Origin: Desulfobacteraceae bacterium
Lineage (GTDB): Bacteria; Desulfobacterota; DSM-4660; Desulfatiglandales; Desulfatiglandaceae
Length of the DNA stretch: 11,902 bases
Assembly: GCA_030597505.1 (NCBI GenBank)
Contig: JAUVRS010000053.1
Span: 1-11,902, forward strand
Direction: 5' to 3'
This document shows positions 1 to 6,408 of this stretch, in pieces. The translations under genes and the position numbers were made by a program. How positions within the stretch are numbered: the stretch's first letter is position 1; each line of letters starts with the position of its first letter. The notes under the pieces were generated by a model. That model worked only from the letters and a program-made list of their open reading frames with translations. It ran no database searches and was not told the DNA's origin.

Positions 1-391
1 ACTGATCAATCAACTTCTATTTAATATCAGTTGTGCGGCCATTGCAGAACTGTTACCCATGTCAACCAAACTGGGGCTGGATCCCGAAAAGGTAACCGAG
101 GTTATTACCTCAGGGACCGGACGCAGTTTTGCGGCCGAGTTTTTTGCGCCTTTGGTTTTGGATAATGTGTTTGACAAGGGTTACCCTCTCAAACACGCGT
201 ATAAGGACATGATCAGTGCAGCAGAGCTTTCGGTTCAGGAGAAGATTCCTTTGCCCATGGTCCAGGCTGCCACAACCACCTATCAAATGGCACTTGCTGA
301 GCGCCTAGGGGATCAAGATAAGGGGGCCATGATTAAGGTCTTTGAGCGAATCTTGAGGGTAGCGTTCAGGAAACAGGGAGAAGAGGTCTGA
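1..391 (+). CDS. beta-hydroxyacid dehydrogenase (3-hydroxyisobutyrate dehydrogenase family), C-terminal fragment
   Basis: The frame is open from base 2, so the gene starts upstream of the window; about 129 C-terminal codons are visible. They form the all-helical NAD_binding_11 domain of the 3-hydroxyisobutyrate/tartronate-semialdehyde/2-(hydroxymethyl)glutarate dehydrogenase family. The fragment opens at LINQLL, the usual continuation of the catalytic Lys segment (K-L-x-N-N/Q), so the catalytic Lys should lie just outside the window. The family's conserved KDM (Lys-Asp after the hydrophobic FPLxxxxKD-type stretch) and the GDQDKGAM segment near the end are present. The family reduces or oxidises short beta-hydroxyacids with NAD(P)H; the substrate cannot be told without the N-terminal half. 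The ATG at 59 is internal and not a start. Its stop overlaps the dehydratase start by one base (TGATG), so the two are translationally coupled. Confidence 0.85.
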   Translation, partial: LINQLLFNISCAAIAELLPMSTKLGLDPEKVTEVITSGTGRSFAAEFFAPLVLDNVFDKGYPLKHAYKDMISAAELSVQEKIPLPMVQAATTTYQMALAERLGDQDKGAMIKVFERILRVAFRKQGEEV

Positions 392-2043
392 TGGCAGTAC
401 AGAGGGGTGCGGCCGAAGACATGACCGAGGCCTATTACCGCGGCCTGATGCACGCGGTGGGATATCGGAACGTGGATCTGGACAAGCCGCAGATTGCAGT
501 GGTCAACTCCTGGACCGATGTGAACCCCGGACACCAACCCCTTCAAAACTTGAGCGGTTATGTTAAAGAAGGGATATGGGCCGCAGGGGGGTGCCCCGGC
601 GAGTTTAATGTTCCGGCACCCTGTGACGGAATGGCCCAGGGGCCGGGGCAGCACTATATCCTTCCCCAGAGGGATCTAATTTCCGCATCCATTGAAGCCA
701 TGGTAAAGGCGCATGGGTTTCAGGGGCTTGTCATGCTGGCTTCCTGTGACAAGATCATCCCTGGAATGATTATGGCCGCTGTCAGACTGGATCTCCCCAC
801 TCTTTTTCTTTCAGCCGGGGCCATGCTCCCCTGTCGCCTTGGAGATCGCACGGTCGTAACCTCGGACCTCAAAGAGGCAATCGGAAAACGGCGAAACAAC
901 GAGATCGATCAGGCGACCTTTTTGCGGTGGCAGGAGCAGTTTTGCGCCTCCCCCGGCACCTGCTCCATGATGGGCACCGCCAACACCATGGGGTGTTTTC
1001 TTGAGTCTGTCGGCCTTGCACCGTTTGGTTCTTCAACAATGGTCGCTTTTGATGCCGGCAAGATCCGCCAGGCACGGAGCGTGGGTGAACGTATTGTTCA
1101 ACTCACTCGGGAAGAAAGACCCTTGAGCCACTTTTTGACCCGAGCCAATCTTGAAAACGGCATCAAATACATCTCTGCTTCAGGTGGATCTACAAACGCC
1201 ATACTTCACCTCACGGCCATTGCCTCTTTGATGAAAACAGATCTGAATCTTGAGAGGTTCGGCCAGATTCAGGGGTCAGTTCCGGTGGTGGCAAAATTTA
1301 AACCGTCGTCGCCATTTAATTTGAAAGACTACCACGAAGCCGGGGGCGTGGCGACTGTCCTAAAGGCCATCCGGGACAGTCTTGACGCGGATGTTCCTTT
1401 TGCCACAGGTCAACGTCTGAGCGAAATATTCTCAACCGCTGAGAAACCGGACGGACACATCATCAGAAAAAAGGAAGACCCCTTGGCGCTGAATGGTTGT
1501 TTTGCGATTCTTTATGGGAATCTGGCCCCAAAGGGGGCCGTGGTCAAACGGACCGGTGTTGATTCGTCCATGAAAGTCCACAAAGGCCCTGCTGTGGTTT
1601 TTGACTCTGAAGAGGAAGTGCGGAAGTTCTTGCTGGAAAAAGAGGTTCAGCCGGGCTCAGTCCTCGTTGTCCGGTACGAGGGGCCAAAGGGCGGACCGGG
1701 TATGCGGGAACTGTCCATCCCGGCCGCTATGTTGGTGGGCATGGGTCTACACAAATCAGTGGCCATGGTGACGGACGGGCGTTTCTCCGGTGCAACCCGG
1801 GGTCCGTGTGTGGGTCATGTGTGCCCCGAGGCCTGGGATGGCGGCCCCTTGGCCTTTGTACGGGATGGTGATATGATCGAAATCAGCCTGTCTGAAAATC
1901 GATTGCAATTGCTTATATCGGAAAAGGAGTTTAAACTGAGAAAGCAAAAGATCCCGAGTCGACCAAACCACCCGGCACCGGGATTACTGGCAGCCTACCG
2001 TCTGATGGTCGGTAGTGCTGAGTCCGGTGCCCTGTGGCTTTAA
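391..2043 (+). CDS. IlvD/Edd family dehydratase (dihydroxy-acid / sugar-acid dehydratase-like)
   Basis: This 550-residue protein is full length for IlvD/Edd iron-sulfur dehydratases, which convert 2,3-dihydroxy acids to 2-oxo acids. Visible signatures are NSWTDVNPGH (39-48), CDK at 119-121 followed by IIPGM, PGTC with Cys191 leading into MGTANTM (194-200), the phosphate/Mg region GPKGGPGM (431-438) and TDGRFSGAT (461-469). Cys119 and Cys191 are the expected cluster ligands. The N-terminal motif has no Cys, as in E. coli IlvD and unlike the NPCN form of many [2Fe-2S] members. The M-G-T-A-x-T-M motif is more like sugar-acid dehydratases (arabinonate/xylonate type) than the M-[YF]-T-A-N-T-M of biosynthetic DHAD. 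Together with the catabolic neighbours, this favours a hydroxyacid or sugar-acid substrate over dihydroxyisovalerate. The start ATG overlaps the preceding stop and follows a purine-rich GGGAGAAGAGG. Family assignment is firm; the substrate is open. Confidence 0.9.
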   Translation: MAVQRGAAEDMTEAYYRGLMHAVGYRNVDLDKPQIAVVNSWTDVNPGHQPLQNLSGYVKEGIWAAGGCPGEFNVPAPCDGMAQGPGQHYILPQRDLISASIEAMVKAHGFQGLVMLASCDKIIPGMIMAAVRLDLPTLFLSAGAMLPCRLGDRTVVTSDLKEAIGKRRNNEIDQATFLRWQEQFCASPGTCSMMGTANTMGCFLESVGLAPFGSSTMVAFDAGKIRQARSVGERIVQLTREERPLSHFLTRANLENGIKYISASGGSTNAILHLTAIASLMKTDLNLERFGQIQGSVPVVAKFKPSSPFNLKDYHEAGGVATVLKAIRDSLDADVPFATGQRLSEIFSTAEKPDGHIIRKKEDPLALNGCFAILYGNLAPKGAVVKRTGVDSSMKVHKGPAVVFDSEEEVRKFLLEKEVQPGSVLVVRYEGPKGGPGMRELSIPAAMLVGMGLHKSVAMVTDGRFSGATRGPCVGHVCPEAWDGGPLAFVRDGDMIEISLSENRLQLLISEKEFKLRKQKIPSRPNHPAPGLLAAYRLMVGSAESGALWL

Positions 2044-2126
2044 CCCCTTCAAGTAGCAAAACAAGAAAAAAGGCATATGTGTGTCTGTTATAGAGATGTC
2101 AGGATATCAAAAGCACTACAGTCAAG

Positions 2127-2141
2127 AAAGGAGGTAGGAGG
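2127..2141 (+). promoter_or_regulatory. Strong tandem Shine-Dalgarno for the FAD subunit
   Basis: AAAGGAGGT (2127-2135) followed at once by TAGGAGG (2135-2141) sits 8 and 2 bases before the ATG at 2144. The first copy has the better spacing. The preceding 100-base gap (2044-2143) shows no coding frame, no clear terminator and no convincing sigma-70 promoter. Confidence 0.75.
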
Positions 2142-2143
2142 TT

Positions 2144-2992
2144 ATGGCTGAAGGACAATTTTTAAAGGCAACCGATCTTCAAGAGGCGTGTGAGTTGCTG
2201 GCCCAATATGGCGGCAAAGCTCGTCTCCTTGCAGGAGGCACGGATCTAATGGTTGCGGTCAATCAGAGAAAGTTATTTCCTGAAGTTCTGGTTTATCTGG
2301 GAGATTCCGGACTCAATTACATCAATGCGGAGGGTGACAACCTTGTGATAGGGGCTGCAACACCGTTTACCGACATAATGAGATCAGATCGGGTGCAAGA
2401 GGAGACACCCCTGTTGGCGGAGGTGATTTCTCACCTTGCATCACCGGCCATTCGAAATGTCGGTACCATTGGCGGTAATCTTGCAAATGGCTCTCCTGCT
2501 GCTGATTCTGCCACCGCCCTTCTGGCCCTTGGGGCAAGCCTGAGATTGCGTTCAAAAACGGGAGAGCGAGAGGTTGCGGTGGAGGAGTTTTTCACCGGAC
2601 CTGGTGAGACAATGCTTGAACCGGCCGAATTAGTACAGGAGATAATTATTCCCAGGCAGATCGGAGGTGCCAAATGGGCCTACAGAAAATTGGGTAAACG
2701 GAAGGCCCAAACCCTCTCAATTGTTTCTGTGGCTATCTCTTGTCCGTTGGAAGGGGGCCAATGCCAGGGAGTCCGGATAGCGCTGGGAGCGGTTGCGCCG
2801 ACGCCCATTCTGGCAACCGAGGCGGCCCGAATCCTGGAAGGAAAGGCCATGGACGCAAAACTCATAGATAAAGCGGCCAAGGCGGCTGCTGAGGCGACCA
2901 GGCCTATAGATGATGTCAGAGGCTCAGCCTGGTATCGCCGAAGGGCAACCGAGGCGCTTGTAAAACAGCTACTCGCCCAAATTTCAGCGTAA
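2144..2992 (+). CDS. Molybdenum hydroxylase FAD-binding subunit (NdhF/CoxM-like)
   Basis: This 282-residue protein is the FAD subunit of a xanthine dehydrogenase-family molybdenum hydroxylase. It passes electrons from the [2Fe-2S] subunit to the final acceptor. Sequence evidence: the FAD-pyrophosphate loop AGGTDL (30-35), the second FAD loop with IRNVGTIGGNLANGSPAADS (103-122), FFTGPGET (149-156), then a CO_deh_flav_C-type C-terminal domain. The Ala-Ser-Pro-Ala-Ile-Arg-Asn-Val-Gly run is typical of the family. No [4Fe-4S] insertion like that of 4-hydroxybenzoyl-CoA reductase beta subunit is visible: the protein has very few Cys. It is the first gene of the four-gene enzyme, and its stop lies 16 bases before the next ATG. 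Size and position match NdhF of nicotinate dehydrogenase, but CoxM-type subunits are similar throughout the superfamily. Confidence 0.92.
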   Translation: MAEGQFLKATDLQEACELLAQYGGKARLLAGGTDLMVAVNQRKLFPEVLVYLGDSGLNYINAEGDNLVIGAATPFTDIMRSDRVQEETPLLAEVISHLASPAIRNVGTIGGNLANGSPAADSATALLALGASLRLRSKTGEREVAVEEFFTGPGETMLEPAELVQEIIIPRQIGGAKWAYRKLGKRKAQTLSIVSVAISCPLEGGQCQGVRIALGAVAPTPILATEAARILEGKAMDAKLIDKAAKAAAEATRPIDDVRGSAWYRRRATEALVKQLLAQISA

Positions 2993-3003
2993 GAAGGAGG
3001 TGA
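2991..3003 (+). promoter_or_regulatory. Shine-Dalgarno that sets the [2Fe-2S] subunit start
   Basis: AAGAAGGAGGTGA lies directly after the FAD-subunit stop and 5 bases before the ATG at 3009. A GTG at 3000 is in the same frame but falls inside this ribosome site, so 3009 is the likely start. Confidence 0.7.
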
Positions 3004-3008
3004 CACGA

Positions 3009-3485
3009 ATGCACTCGCTTGAACTTACCGTAAACGGCCGTTCTTACCAGACGACCGTAACTCTCAAGACCACCCTGTTGGAGGTCCTGCGCGACAAGCT
3101 GTTTATCACCAGCCCAAAGGTGGGTTGCAACAGCGGAGACTGCGGCACCTGCTCGGTTCTTATTGATGACAAACTGGTCAGATCATGTATCACCAATGCC
3201 CTGTCCACACAGGGAAAGGAAATTACCACTGTTGAAGGTCTGTCTAAGCCGGGTCATCTGCATCCGTTGCAGGAGGCCTTTCATGAAAAATACGGCGCCC
3301 AATGCGGTTTTTGCACCCCTGGGATGATTTTGGCGGCCAAGGCGCTGCTGGATGAAAATCCCAAGCCCAGCCGGAAAGATGTCAGAGAGGCGCTTTCGGG
3401 CAATCTTTGCCGGTGTGCCGGCTACGGAAAAATAGTCGATTCGGTCATGGCGGCAGCTGAACAAATGGGCCAAGCCAAGAACTGA
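3009..3485 (+). CDS. Molybdenum hydroxylase [2Fe-2S] subunit (NdhS/CoxS-like)
   Basis: This 158-residue protein is the small electron-transfer subunit of a xanthine dehydrogenase-family enzyme. It holds two [2Fe-2S] clusters between the molybdenum site and FAD. The plant-ferredoxin-type N-terminal domain has Cys40, Cys45, Cys48 (GCNSGDCGTC) and Cys60. The helical [2Fe-2S] domain has Cys99 and Cys102 (QCGFCTPG), then Cys134 and Cys136 (NLCRCAGY). All eight ligands are present, so the subunit should be functional. Gln98 just before QCGFC's first Cys is the family residue that contacts the pterin cofactor. Length is normal (about 150-170). The start is placed at ATG 3009 behind a strong ribosome site. 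It sits between the FAD and Mo subunit genes. Confidence 0.94.
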   Translation: MHSLELTVNGRSYQTTVTLKTTLLEVLRDKLFITSPKVGCNSGDCGTCSVLIDDKLVRSCITNALSTQGKEITTVEGLSKPGHLHPLQEAFHEKYGAQCGFCTPGMILAAKALLDENPKPSRKDVREALSGNLCRCAGYGKIVDSVMAAAEQMGQAKN

Positions 3486-3491
3486 CCATTG

Positions 3492-3500
3492 AAAGGAGGT
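3492..3500 (+). promoter_or_regulatory. Shine-Dalgarno that sets the Mo subunit N-half start
   Basis: AAAGGAGGT ends six bases before the ATG at 3507. In-frame TTG codons at 3489 and 3504 are possible, but the first lies upstream of this site, so ATG 3507 is preferred. Confidence 0.7.
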
Positions 3501-3506
3501 GATTTG

Positions 3507-4877
3507 ATGACAATGAAAGTGGTTGGACAGAGAGTCAAACGTTATGATGGAATGGCCCATGTCACGGGGGAAACGCGTTTCGTCGACGATGTTATCGTAC
3601 CCGGAACGCTTACGGTGAAGGCCCTCCGGAGTCCGGTGTCCAAAGGGACTATCAAGACTATGGACACGAGTTCTGCCGAAGCCATGCCCGGTGTGGCAGG
3701 GGTAATAACCGCAGAAGACGTGCCATGCAACGCCTATGGCCTGGTCCCGGACCAACCGGTCATCGCGGATGAGACCGTCCGTTTCAAAGGAGAGGTCGTT
3801 GCAGCCGTTGCAGCCGTTGACGAGGACACGGCCCTGGAGGCCTTGGAAAAAATTAATCTGGAAATTGAAGAAGAAGAATGCGTTCTCGATCCCCTCGAGG
3901 CCATGAAGCCTGATGCGCCAAAGGTACGACCCGAGGGAAACGTATTTATGTATGATGAACGCCCATTTCGCCAAATCATCCTTGGAGACATCGAGGCCGG
4001 GTTCAAAGATGCCGACGTGGTGGTGGAAAACGAATACGTTCACCCGTCGCTCGAACACGCCCAGCTGGAACTTCAGACATCTCTGGCAGTACCTGCTGCC
4101 AGCGGCAAACTCACGATATACACGGTGAGCCAGGCCCTTTATTTTCATCTGGGACAGCTCTGTGGGATACTCCAGATGGAGCCGGATCAGATTCAATGTA
4201 AGTCCTGGGCGCCCAAAACCGGGAGCAGCTGGCGGCACAATGCAGGCTTTAGTGATGTGAATTACATTGGCGGAACCGTTGGTGGTGGTTTCGGGTCAAA
4301 AAACGACATCCACGCGGACCATGTTACGGCTCTATTGGCCTTGAAAACGGGTCAGCCCTGCAAGTGGCGATGGACCCGGGAAGAAGATCTCCTCTACTCC
4401 ACTTTTCGGGGAGCATGGTTCATTACTATAAAGGATGGAGTGAAAAAGGACGGAAGGATTGTGGCCCGTCAGATGAAGTCCATTCGGGATGCCGGTGGAT
4501 ATAGCTCCCTTAACCCGTATGTGGTGGACAAACACTCCTTTGTGGCCACTGGGCCTTACTTTGTTCCAAACGTCCAAATTCATGGATACTGTGTGTACAC
4601 CAACAAACCACCGGCCAGTTCCATGAGAGGGTTTGGCGTGACTCCAAGCGTATTCGCCACGGAACTGCAGATGGACAAGATCGCTCAAGAACTTGGCATG
4701 GACCCATGGGAAGTCCGGTTTATTAATGCCTATCGCACGGGAGACCAGACGCCGACACGACGGGTGTTAAACAGCGTTGCCCTTGTTGAGGTTATGCAAA
4801 AACTGGCTGAAAAGGCGGGGGTCGATCTCCCGGACAAACTAAAGAACATGAATTCAAAAGAAAGGGGGTGGACCTGA
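3507..4877 (+). CDS. Molybdenum hydroxylase large subunit, N-terminal half (NdhL-like)
   Basis: This 456-residue protein is the N-terminal part of a molybdopterin-binding hydroxylase subunit. It has an Ald_Xan_dh_C (a/b hammerhead) domain over roughly 10-120, starting VGQRVKRYDGMAHVTG, then the first molybdopterin-binding domain. Motifs: the SQ of TVSQALYFHLGQ, which matches the cofactor-binding Gln of xanthine dehydrogenase; VGGGFGSK with the Gly triplet at 259-261; and SMRGFGV, matching the ARGFG substrate-pocket loop. In ordinary CoxL/XdhB proteins the chain continues to about 750 residues. Here it stops after a typical domain boundary (NSVALVEVMQKLAEKAG..), and the C-half is a separate overlapping gene. 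This is the split seen in nicotinate dehydrogenase NdhL (about 425 residues). An extra stretch of about 18 residues lies before GGGFG. The substrate is unknown; an N-heterocycle or an aldehyde is plausible. Confidence 0.9.
   Translation: MTMKVVGQRVKRYDGMAHVTGETRFVDDVIVPGTLTVKALRSPVSKGTIKTMDTSSAEAMPGVAGVITAEDVPCNAYGLVPDQPVIADETVRFKGEVVAAVAAVDEDTALEALEKINLEIEEEECVLDPLEAMKPDAPKVRPEGNVFMYDERPFRQIILGDIEAGFKDADVVVENEYVHPSLEHAQLELQTSLAVPAASGKLTIYTVSQALYFHLGQLCGILQMEPDQIQCKSWAPKTGSSWRHNAGFSDVNYIGGTVGGGFGSKNDIHADHVTALLALKTGQPCKWRWTREEDLLYSTFRGAWFITIKDGVKKDGRIVARQMKSIRDAGGYSSLNPYVVDKHSFVATGPYFVPNVQIHGYCVYTNKPPASSMRGFGVTPSVFATELQMDKIAQELGMDPWEVRFINAYRTGDQTPTRRVLNSVALVEVMQKLAEKAGVDLPDKLKNMNSKERGWT
4861..4869 (+). 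promoter_or_regulatory. Shine-Dalgarno for the separately translated Mo subunit C-half
   Basis: AAAGGGGGT within the last codons of the N-half gene is 7 bases before ATG 4877. It argues that the C-half has its own start rather than arising from a sequencing frameshift. A GTG at 4868 is in frame but overlaps this site. Confidence 0.6.
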
Positions 4878-5875
4878 TGAAGAAAAGAGGTATCGGTATC
4901 GGGGCGAGCCTTTATCCCACGGGGATGAGTGGGGGAGGCGATTCAAGCCAAGCGCAGGTCAAGGTCCAGCCTGATGGTACGGTTGTGTTAACCACCGGGG
5001 CTTGTGATATTGGTGAGGGTTGTAAAACCGTGCTGGCCCAGATGGCTGCCGAGGTGCTGGGAATTAACTATGAACAAGTAAAGGTGATAAATGACAACAC
5101 GGATAACTGCCCCTTGAGTTTTGGCACCTTTGCAAGCCGGGTTACCTATGTTGACGGCAAAGCGACGGTGGATGCCGCCGAAAAGGCGAGGGATATCCTG
5201 TTTGAAGTGGCTGGCCAGATGTTGGAAGCAAACCCGGGAGACATGGAAGCCGTTGATGGGAAAATCTCCGTCAAGGGATCCCCCGATCGTTCGCTGCCCA
5301 TTGGTGAAGTGGCTGGTGCCGCCACCTTTGGGATGCGTAAACTTGTGGTTGGTTTGGGGCACTATATGCGTGAACCATCAGCACCAGATCCGGAGACGGG
5401 GGAGATTGATCCTTTTTGTACCCTGGCCTGGGCAGCGGTTTTGGCAGAGGTGGAGGTGGATACAGAGACCGGGGAAGTGGACCTGCTCAGGTTGGTCTGC
5501 TCCTATGATGTGGGAACAGCCATCAATCCCCTGTTGACCGAGGGACAGATCGAAGGGGGAGGTGCCATGAGCATTGGCGCTGCCTTAAGCGAGGAATTGT
5601 ATCCAAATTATCCAAGCCTGGAACAGGCACCCACAAACCTTGGCGACTATGCCATTCCTACCACTATGGATATACCGGATATAGAGGCGGTCATCCATGA
5701 GTGTCCGTCTACAAACGGACCCTTTGGAGCCAAAGGCATTGGCGAAATGACGGCTAACACGCCGGCGCCGGCCATCATAAACGCCATCCACGACGCTGTC
5801 GGCGTGTGGATCATGACGCTCCCAGCCACTCCGGAGCGTGTGCTCAGGGCCTTGGACGAGAAAGGCGGCGCTTAG
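4877..5875 (+). CDS. Molybdenum hydroxylase large subunit, C-terminal half (NdhM-like)
   Basis: This 332-residue protein is the C-terminal molybdopterin-binding domain of a xanthine dehydrogenase-family enzyme, encoded on its own. It begins KKRGIGIGASLY, the usual start of this domain. It contains CDIGEG (43-48) in the cofactor loop, EVEVDTETGEVD (191-202), DVGTAINP (211-218), EGQIEGG (222-228) and GAKGIGE (284-290). Glu290 is in the position of the catalytic general-base Glu of the family. The cofactor loop reads GEG where the usual form is GQG, a Gln-to-Glu change at residue 47. Its ATG shares one base with the TGA of the N-half (ATGA), so the two halves are coupled and should form one active site between them. 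Size (about 35 kDa) and position agree with NdhM of nicotinate dehydrogenase. Confidence 0.9.
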   Translation: MKKRGIGIGASLYPTGMSGGGDSSQAQVKVQPDGTVVLTTGACDIGEGCKTVLAQMAAEVLGINYEQVKVINDNTDNCPLSFGTFASRVTYVDGKATVDAAEKARDILFEVAGQMLEANPGDMEAVDGKISVKGSPDRSLPIGEVAGAATFGMRKLVVGLGHYMREPSAPDPETGEIDPFCTLAWAAVLAEVEVDTETGEVDLLRLVCSYDVGTAINPLLTEGQIEGGGAMSIGAALSEELYPNYPSLEQAPTNLGDYAIPTTMDIPDIEAVIHECPSTNGPFGAKGIGEMTANTPAPAIINAIHDAVGVWIMTLPATPERVLRALDEKGGA

Positions 5876-5889
5876 TCAATCTTTTTTTG

Positions 5890-5954
5890 GTGTGGCCGGG
5901 AGGGTCAGCCTTGGTAGGGTTGAAAGACTTCACCGGGTTGGGTCTCCCCCACAC
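5890..5954 (+). other. Imperfect long inverted repeat downstream of the Mo hydroxylase genes
   Basis: GTGTGG (5890-5895) and GGGAG (5898-5902) can pair with CCACAC (5949-5954) and CTCCC (5944-5948), with only a CC bulge on the 5' side. The enclosed loop has a small inner stem, TGAA (5921-5924) with TTCA (5929-5932), flanked by GG/CC. The fold has no T-run after it, so it is not a classical intrinsic terminator. It may stabilise the mRNA end or be part of a structured leader. Confidence 0.4.
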
Positions 5955-6079
5955 ATACAGTTTGAATGGTTGCTGTATCAAGTTCTTGGAATCCCGATCA
6001 TCTGAGCTGTCACCTGTATCCTCCACACCACAATAAAAATTGCAATTCTTGCTATCGGAAAAATAGTAAAGAATCCTGG

Positions 6080-6108
6080 CCCAGCCTCTTTCTGAGCCAT
6101 AGGCTGGG
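6080..6108 (+). terminator. Perfect 8-bp stem-loop, possible terminator or attenuator
   Basis: CCCAGCCT (6080-6087) and AGGCTGGG (6101-6108) form a perfect GC-rich stem with a 13-base loop. It lies about 205 bases after the Mo hydroxylase genes and 80 bases before the Kor genes. A T-tract does not follow directly (AGAGGACCAAGTTTGC comes next), so a Rho-independent terminator is only one reading; a regulatory hairpin in the korDABC leader is another. Confidence 0.4.
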
Positions 6109-6162
6109 AGAGGACCAAGTTTGCATATTTAATTAATCAGCAGGGTGACCCAAGCAAGATCG

Positions 6163-6176
6163 TTGCGTACTCGCAA
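6163..6176. promoter_or_regulatory. Short inverted repeat directly upstream of korD
   Basis: TTGCG-tact-CGCAA is a perfect 5-bp dyad ending 11 bases before the GTG at 6188. It could be a small operator, or an RNA hairpin over the translation start, where no good Shine-Dalgarno is visible. It is short enough to be chance. Confidence 0.3.
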
Positions 6177-6187
6177 AATGGGCAGAC

Positions 6188-6397
6188 GTGACTGAGGCTG
6201 TTGACGTGGAAGCAAAAAAAAAGGTAAAAATCAATAGAGAATGGTGCAAAGGCTGTGGCATTTGCGTAGCGTTTTGCCCAAAAAAAGTTTTGGATTTGGA
6301 CGACGAGCAAAAGGCTTGCTGGGTTAACCCCGAAGAATGCATCAACTGCGGGCTTTGTGAACTGCGATGCCCGGACATGGCCATCGAGTTGGAGTAG
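6188..6397 (+). CDS. korD: 2-oxoacid:ferredoxin oxidoreductase delta subunit, 2x[4Fe-4S] ferredoxin
   Basis: This 69-residue protein has two [4Fe-4S] motifs: Cys20, 23, 26 and 30 (CKGCGICVAFCP), and Cys51, 54, 57 and 61 (CINCGLCELRCP). It is the delta subunit that carries electrons from the thiamine-diphosphate site of the oxidoreductase to free ferredoxin. WCKGCGICVAFCPKKVL is typical of KorD/PorD. It is directly followed by alpha, beta and gamma subunit genes, the classical korDABC order. No ATG is available: the GTG at 6188 is used here, and a GTG at 6206 is equally in frame. Neither has a good ribosome site, so the exact start is uncertain. An in-frame stop at 6146 prevents a much longer N-terminus. 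Confidence 0.88.
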   Translation: MTEAVDVEAKKKVKINREWCKGCGICVAFCPKKVLDLDDEQKACWVNPEECINCGLCELRCPDMAIELE

Positions 6398-6408
6398 GGT
6401 TGGGAACC

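Larger units (their letters stand above)
5876..6187 (+). other. Intergenic region between the Mo hydroxylase and Kor genes
   Basis: No open frame here resembles a gene. The 312 bases start with a T7 run (5882-5888) and hold three inverted repeats: an imperfect long one at 5890-5954, an 8-bp stem at 6080-6108 and a 5-bp stem at 6163-6176 just before the ferredoxin subunit. The second half is A/T-rich, for example TTGCATATTTAATTAAT near 6121-6137. This is the obvious place for the end of one transcript and the promoter of the next, although no consensus -35/-10 pair stands out. Confidence 0.6.

Noticed and set aside
286..300. Sigma-54-like TGGCAC...TTGC
   Set aside because: TGGCAC and TTGC overlap with no 5-base spacer, and the site is inside a coding region.
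391..2043. Biosynthetic ilvD of the branched-chain amino acid pathway
   Set aside because: Not excluded, but no ilvB, ilvC, ilvE or leu gene is near, and the MGTANTM motif leans to the sugar-acid group, so the ilvD symbol was withheld.
3183..4238. Long open frame of 351 codons on the minus strand
   Set aside because: It lies opposite the [2Fe-2S] and Mo subunit genes, whose motifs and ligands are clear on the + strand. Its translation shows no recognisable domain and it has no good ribosome site.
4861..4880. Frameshift or sequencing error splitting one Mo subunit gene
   Set aside because: The break lies at the natural domain boundary with an ATGA overlap and its own Shine-Dalgarno, and the same split is known in nicotinate dehydrogenase. 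A read error would not be expected to create all of these.
6040..6069. Possible sigma-70 promoter, TTGCAA with a TAGTAA about 18 bases on
   Set aside because: The -10 matches the consensus at only about half the positions, and no extended -10 or start evidence supports it. Similar matches are frequent in A/T-rich DNA.
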